From: Bryobacteraceae bacterium
GTDB taxonomy: Bacteria > Acidobacteriota > Terriglobia > Bryobacterales > Bryobacteraceae
Length of the DNA: 64,000 nucleotides
NCBI GenBank assembly: GCA_019752335.1
Contig: JAIEMJ010000011.1
Location: 186,001 to 250,000, forward strand
Direction: 5' to 3'
Shown here piece by piece: positions 60,335-64,000 of the stretch. The translations under genes were made by a program, and so were the position numbers. A model generated the notes under the pieces. The model ran no database searches, had not been told where the DNA came from, and saw only the letters and a list, made by a program, of their open reading frames with translations. Within the stretch, counting starts at the first letter, position 1; each line of letters begins with the position of its first letter.

Positions 60335-60626
60335 GCGTCCTTCAGTCTAGCGTGCGCCGGGCGAAAAGTCGCGCGCCGCAAGCGGAATCGCACTAAGCCT
60401 TTGATAGTAAGAGGTTTCTACCACTTCCCGGCTAAGGCAAGTTCCGATCAAATGCCGTATACCCCTCATTGCAATGGCTTTACGCAACAAAACCCACCGC
60501 CCGCCCGCATGCAGAAAAACAACACACTTAGCGCCAAAACAAAGATAATAAATCCTTTATTCTGGCGTCGGACAAGAGTTTCAAAAGAACATTTCTGCCC
60601 ATCGCCGTTTTTTCCACAAGAATTCC
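60335..60626. other. Gene-free gap between accD and the HAD gene
   Basis: 292 bases. It holds the accD -10 TAGACT (minus, 60344-60349) and a weak AT hairpin AATAAA/TTTATT (near 60547-60562) that could end HAD transcription. Nothing coding seen. Confidence 0.5.
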
Positions 60627-61238
60627 TCAGCCGCCCAAAACGACCCCGCGAGCCCGCAACTGACCCAACAACGACCCCTCATCCGTAAACACTTCCCCGT
60701 CCATCCCCGCCAACCGCGCCGCCTCAATGTTAGCCGCCAAGTCATCCGTAAAGAAGCACTCCGACGCCGCGCAACGCGACGCCTCAATCGCCGCCCGGTA
60801 GATACCCGGCTCGGGCTTCATCAACCCCACCTCATACGACAGCACATACGCATCGAACAGCTCCGCCACCGGGTAATTCCGCCGGATAAAGCGAAAGTGC
60901 AAATCGTTCGTATTCGACAGCAGCACCAGCCGGTAGCGCTGCTTCAGCCCGATCAGCGTTTGCGCGTCCACCAGCGTCGGCACCGCGAAGATGCTGCTCC
61001 AAAGATCCATGAAGCGCGACTCGCTCACCTCAATCCCAAAGAGCCCCTGCATGGCCTCCTGAAAAACCGGCGTCGACATTTCGCCCGCCTCATAGGCCCG
61101 GTAGAGGTCCACCGACGATAGCCTTCGCTGGATCTCGGCGGGCGCCAATCCCGTGGCTTCGCTCCAGGCCTGATATCCTGCCGGAAAGTCCAGGGGCACG
61201 ATAACGTTGCCCAGATCGAAGATGATAGTTTTGAGCAT
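60627..61238 (-). CDS. HAD-family phosphatase, YihX (glucose-1-phosphatase)-like
   Basis: The 203-aa protein begins MLKTIIFDLGNVIVPLDF with nucleophile Asp8 in the DLGNV signature. LLSNTNDLHFRFIRRNYP is motif 2 (Ser/Thr), KPEPGIYRAAIEA supplies the Lys, and FFTDDLAANIEAARLAGM is the metal motif. This order and DLGNVI match YihX-type HAD-IA variants that hydrolyse sugar phosphates. The start at 61238 shares the tetramer CATG with the divergent chromate-transporter start. Confidence 0.88.
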   Translation of the reverse strand: MLKTIIFDLGNVIVPLDFPAGYQAWSEATGLAPAEIQRRLSSVDLYRAYEAGEMSTPVFQEAMQGLFGIEVSESRFMDLWSSIFAVPTLVDAQTLIGLKQRYRLVLLSNTNDLHFRFIRRNYPVAELFDAYVLSYEVGLMKPEPGIYRAAIEASRCAASECFFTDDLAANIEAARLAGMDGEVFTDEGSLLGQLRARGVVLGG

Positions 61239-61782
61239 GGATTCTCCAGTGTATCTAGGCGACCTCGCCCGCGTGATGCTCCGCGCCGCCACCCTCACCT
61301 TCGGCGGCGGCAATCCCACCACCGCCGCGCTCCAGCGCGAAATGGTCGAACGGCGCCACTGGCTCTCCGGCACTGACTTCGCCCTCGCCTACACCCTCAG
61401 CCGCATCACTCCCGGCACCAACCTCTTCGCCTGCTGCTCCGCCCTCGGATACCTCGTGCGCGGCTGGCCGGGCGCCATCGTTTGTCTGCTGATCGCCTCC
61501 GTCCCCAGCTCGATTCTTACCGCCTTGCTCGCCGCTGTCATGGAGCGGCTGCTCGATTGGCCGGCCGCCGTAGCCATGATGCACGGCGCCATCGCGGTCG
61601 CCATCGGACTCAGCCTCGGCAGCCTCTTCACCCTCGCCCAACCCTACCTCACCTCCGCGCCCCTCCTCCGCGGACTCGCCTTCATCGCCGGCGGACTCGC
61701 GCTCGGCTATCTCGTCTCGCCCGTCTGGGTACTCGTCGCCGGCGCCGCCGCCGGTTACTTCTGGCAAGGAGCAGATTCGTGA
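61237..61782 (+). CDS. Chromate transporter (ChrA) half, first of a pair
   Basis: The 181-aa membrane protein has FGGGNPTTAALQREMVERRHWLSGTDFALAYTLSRITPGTNLFACCSALGYLVRGWPGA, which matches the conserved N-terminal part of the CHR domain (FGG and PGT/PGP). About five hydrophobic helices follow. Its stop overlaps the second half by 4 bases (GTGA). Paired short CHR proteins act together in chromate/sulfate antiport. Start 61237 overlaps the divergent HAD start. Confidence 0.87.
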   Translation: MDSPVYLGDLARVMLRAATLTFGGGNPTTAALQREMVERRHWLSGTDFALAYTLSRITPGTNLFACCSALGYLVRGWPGAIVCLLIASVPSSILTALLAAVMERLLDWPAAVAMMHGAIAVAIGLSLGSLFTLAQPYLTSAPLLRGLAFIAGGLALGYLVSPVWVLVAGAAAGYFWQGADS

Positions 61783-62297
61783 CCGAATTCGTCCTGCTCT
61801 ATCTGCTCTTCCTCAAAGCCACCCTCAGTTCCTTCAGCGGCATGACCGCGCTCCCCATCCTGCGACAGGAACTCGTCCTCACCCATCGCCTCACGGACCG
61901 CCAACTCAACACCGCCATCGTCACCGGACGCCTCACACCCGGGCCCAAGGGCGGCTACATCGTCGCCGTCGGGCAAACCATCGGCGGTTGGCGCGGCGCG
62001 ACGGCCGCTTGGCTCGCCATGGTGACGCCCGCGCTTCTGGTGCTGCCCTTGCTGTATTGGCTCGGCCGCCACGCCAAGTCGCCTCCCGTGAAGCGCGCGC
62101 TGGACGCCGTCATGCTCACCAGCGTCGGCCTCTCGCTCACCGCGATCCTGCCCCTCGCCCGCGACGCGATTGACTCGCCCGCTCCCGCGCTGCTCGTCGC
62201 CGGCTCCACCTGGTTCTTCATCCGCGCCAAGGTCGAAACCGTTTGGCTGATCCTGGCCGGCGCCGTACTGATGTTGGGAGTGAAGATGCTAAACTAA
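61779..62297 (+). CDS. Chromate transporter (ChrA) half, second of a pair
   Basis: The 172-aa membrane protein starts at GTG 61779. It has FLKATLSSFSGMTALPILRQELVLTHRLTDRQLNTAIVTGRLTPGPKGGYIVAVGQTIGGWRGA with the PGP motif, then three or four more helices. It is paired with the preceding CHR protein by a GTGA overlap. The pair corresponds to one full-length ChrA split between two genes, a recognised arrangement. Confidence 0.87.
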   Translation: MTEFVLLYLLFLKATLSSFSGMTALPILRQELVLTHRLTDRQLNTAIVTGRLTPGPKGGYIVAVGQTIGGWRGATAAWLAMVTPALLVLPLLYWLGRHAKSPPVKRALDAVMLTSVGLSLTAILPLARDAIDSPAPALLVAGSTWFFIRAKVETVWLILAGAVLMLGVKMLN

Positions 62298-62305
62298 CGC
62301 ATGTC

Positions 62306-62407
62306 AGGCCCCGGGCTTCGTGCAATGGTCTGCCTGCGAACCCCGCCAGGTCCGGAAGGAAGCAACGGTAGTGGGTTCGGCTGTGTGCCGCGGATCACCC
62401 GGGGTTT
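62306..62407 (+). ncRNA. ffs: Small SRP RNA (4.5S)
   Basis: The universally conserved SRP core CCAGGTCCGGAAGGAAGCA is at 62346-62364, with the GGAA tetraloop and the flanking asymmetric loop. The 5' end (GGCCCCGGG near 62308-62316) pairs with the 3' end (CCCGGGG near 62398-62404), closing the hairpin of about 100 bases. It lies between the chromate transporter and dnaX, a common location in bacteria. The ends are estimated from base pairing. Confidence 0.93.
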
Positions 62408-62429
62408 GGCTTATTCGCCTTCCAAACTT

Positions 62430-64000
62430 GTGTCAGAACAAAAAGCTTATCAAGTCATCGCCCGCAAGTACCGGCCGCAAGGCTTCGAGGAACTGATCGG
62501 CCAGGAAGCCGTCCGGACGACGATTGAGAACGCCATTGGGCAGAAGCGCATCGCCCACGGCTACATCTTCGCCGGCCAGCGCGGCACCGGCAAAACCACC
62601 GTCGCCCGCATCCTCGCCCGCTGCCTCAATTGCGAAAAAGGCCCCACCCCGACGCCCTGTAACGTCTGTGCCAGTTGCAAGGAAGTGACCCTCGGCAATT
62701 CGATGGACGTGATCGAGATCGACGCCGCCTCGAATCGCGGCATCAACGAAATGCGCGAGTTGCGGGAGAACGTCCGCTTTCGCCCCGCCCGCGACCGTTA
62801 CAAGGTATTTATCGTCGATGAAGCCCACCAGATTACCTCGGAAGCCTTCAATGCCCTGTTGAAGACCCTGGAAGAGCCGCCCGAGTGGGTCGTGTTCCTG
62901 ATGTGTACCACGGAGTCGCACAAGATTCCCGTCACCATCGCTTCCCGGTGCCAGCAGTTCACTTTCCGCTCGGTGGATTTTGATGACCTCGTCGCCCGCA
63001 TGCGCGACATCTGCCAGCAGGAGAACGTCGAGGCCGACGACGAAGCCCTGGCCGTGCTGGCCCAAGCCGGTGAAGGCAGCGTGCGCGACTCGCTCTCCGC
63101 GCTCGACCAGGCCATTGCCGCCTGTGGACGCGTCATCCGCGGCAGCGAAGTCCGCGCCTTGTTGGGGCGCTTCTCGCTCGATGCGCTCAGCCGCGTCAGC
63201 GACGCCCTCGCCAAAGCTGACTCCGCCGCGATGCTTGAAATTGTCGCCGAACTCGAACGCACCGGGCAAAGCCTGCAACATTTCTGCCGCGAATTGTCGC
63301 GCTACTTCCGCAACCTGCTGGTGACCAAAGTCGCCGGTGCAGACACCCGGCTCATCGGCGCCTCCCCCTCCGAACGCGAACGCTTCGGGGCCGTAGCGGC
63401 CACGTTCTCCGAAGAGGACCTCACCCGCTACCTCCAGCTCACGCTCGATCTCTTCAAGGACCTGCAATACTCGCTGCAGCCCCGCCTCCACATGGAGCTG
63501 GGCTTGATCCGCCTGGTGCAGGCCGGCCGCCTGACCTCGATCGAGCAACTCATCGCAACACTCGGCGGCGGAGGCACTCCCGTAGCTCCCCCCCCACCGC
63601 CCCCTGCGGCCAAAACGCCGCCGCCCCCTCCAGCGCGCATGGCCGCGCCACCGCAGCCTCCACCGGAACCGAAGGCGCCACCGCCCGAGCCAAAAGCCCC
63701 GCCACCGGCCCCGGTGGAAGCAACGCCGCTGCCCAACGACGCCAACCTCCAGCAGCGACTCCACGCCGCCCTCGTCGAAATGGGCTCCCAGTACACGGCC
63801 GACGCCGTCGAAAATTCATCCGTCGAAGAAGTGAACGGCGAATTCGTCTTCGTCACCCCCAAGACCTTCACCCTCAGCATGAAGGGACCCGACCTACCCA
63901 AAGCACTGGCCCAGGTCCTCGGACGCCCGGCTAGGCTGAAGCTGACCGTCGGCGAACCCGCCGTCTCCGCCACCGTCGTCAAGAAAGCCAAACCGGCGGG
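62430..64000 (+). CDS. dnaX: DNA polymerase III subunits tau/gamma (partial, runs off the window)
   Basis: About 523 codons are present. The start is GTG at 62430, reading MSEQKAYQVIARKYRPQGFEELIGQE, the DnaX N-terminus, with no evident Shine-Dalgarno sequence. Walker A is GQRGTGKT (residues 49-56), the zinc Cys cluster is at 65, 68, 77, 80 and 83, and FIVDEAHQIT (about 125-134) is Walker B. DAASNRGINEMRELRE and EEPPEWVVFLMCTTE follow. A proline-rich linker (about 385-430) leads into the C-terminal domain. The frame is open to the window end, so the C-terminus is not visible. It loads the sliding clamp. Confidence 0.96.
   Translation, partial: MSEQKAYQVIARKYRPQGFEELIGQEAVRTTIENAIGQKRIAHGYIFAGQRGTGKTTVARILARCLNCEKGPTPTPCNVCASCKEVTLGNSMDVIEIDAASNRGINEMRELRENVRFRPARDRYKVFIVDEAHQITSEAFNALLKTLEEPPEWVVFLMCTTESHKIPVTIASRCQQFTFRSVDFDDLVARMRDICQQENVEADDEALAVLAQAGEGSVRDSLSALDQAIAACGRVIRGSEVRALLGRFSLDALSRVSDALAKADSAAMLEIVAELERTGQSLQHFCRELSRYFRNLLVTKVAGADTRLIGASPSERERFGAVAATFSEEDLTRYLQLTLDLFKDLQYSLQPRLHMELGLIRLVQAGRLTSIEQLIATLGGGGTPVAPPPPPPAAKTPPPPPARMAAPPQPPPEPKAPPPEPKAPPPAPVEATPLPNDANLQQRLHAALVEMGSQYTADAVENSSVEEVNGEFVFVTPKTFTLSMKGPDLPKALAQVLGRPARLKLTVGEPAVSATVVKKAKPA

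Noticed and set aside
62433-63764. 443-codon open frame antisense to dnaX
   Set aside because: Shadow of a GC-rich gene; composition is Gly/Arg/Val low complexity and dnaX is certain on the other strand.
1-64000. CRISPR array or prophage
   Set aside because: No regularly spaced direct repeats, cas genes, integrase or phage structural genes were seen.

Overview
The window looks like a chromosome segment from an Acidobacteriota bacterium, most likely of the Bryobacter/Solibacter type. This is an inference from family content: three very large Oar-like TonB-dependent receptors, a PSCyt1/PSD1 plus DUF1501 pair, DUF1080, BNR-propeller and sulfatase proteins, kinase-derived TolB-like propeller tails, and overall high GC. 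No rRNA or tRNA is present; the only RNA gene seen is a small SRP RNA beside dnaX.

Layout: 0-2.8 kb holds two decayed copies of a kinase-propeller tail, each followed directly by a toxin-antitoxin pair (VapBC, then a MazEF-like pair). 2.8-6.2 kb has a secreted BNR sialidase-like protein divergent from ilvD, then an FtsB/DivIC-like protein. 6.35-11.8 kb is a tight five-gene run: MFS transporter, DUF1080 hydrolase, sulfatase, cyclase and alpha/beta hydrolase. 11.8-16.2 kb (minus strand) is a polyphosphate operon: siroheme-synthase-like protein, ppk1, and two PPK2 genes that together look like a class II PPK2 cut by one in-frame stop. 16.2-20 kb has a second MFS transporter, a BsuPI-domain protein, an O-methyltransferase, an SDR and a small exported protein. 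20.1-25.5 kb (minus) is a run of bicupin, PSCyt1/PSD1 and DUF1501 genes continuing into the SDR. 25.6-33.8 kb has an Oar receptor, an enolase-superfamily enzyme, SelO, a barrel protein, a WD40 protein and an intradiol-dioxygenase-like protein.

33.8-38.1 kb is a three-gene candidate metal-handling operon: a small exported Cys/His/Met protein, a receptor, and a BNR propeller with a CxCCH motif. 38.1-46 kb is a repeat-rich stretch with a 138-bp inverted-repeat element, two RAYT-type transposases that share a conserved upstream signature, and REP-like hairpins; it also holds the third Oar receptor. 46.3-48.2 kb is pyrR-pyrC. 48.4-49.7 kb is a TPR/double-retropepsin protein. 49.7-53.3 kb is dnaK-dnaJ-hspR with a recognisable HAIR-like operator overlapping the dnaK promoter. 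53.3-64 kb holds an orphan ModA, gamma-glutamyltransferase, an M23 peptidase, rhodanese, an S41 peptidase, a LolA-like protein, accD, a YihX-like HAD phosphatase, a two-gene chromate transporter, SRP RNA and the 5' part of dnaX.

A pattern across the whole window is a TAnnnT -10 hexamer ending 5-10 bases before the start codon, mostly without a clear Shine-Dalgarno sequence. It occurs at 13 genes and predicts many leaderless or nearly leaderless mRNAs. Most promising for follow-up are the RAYT leader and REP set, the split class II PPK2, the Cys/Met metal operon, and the leaderless promoters.
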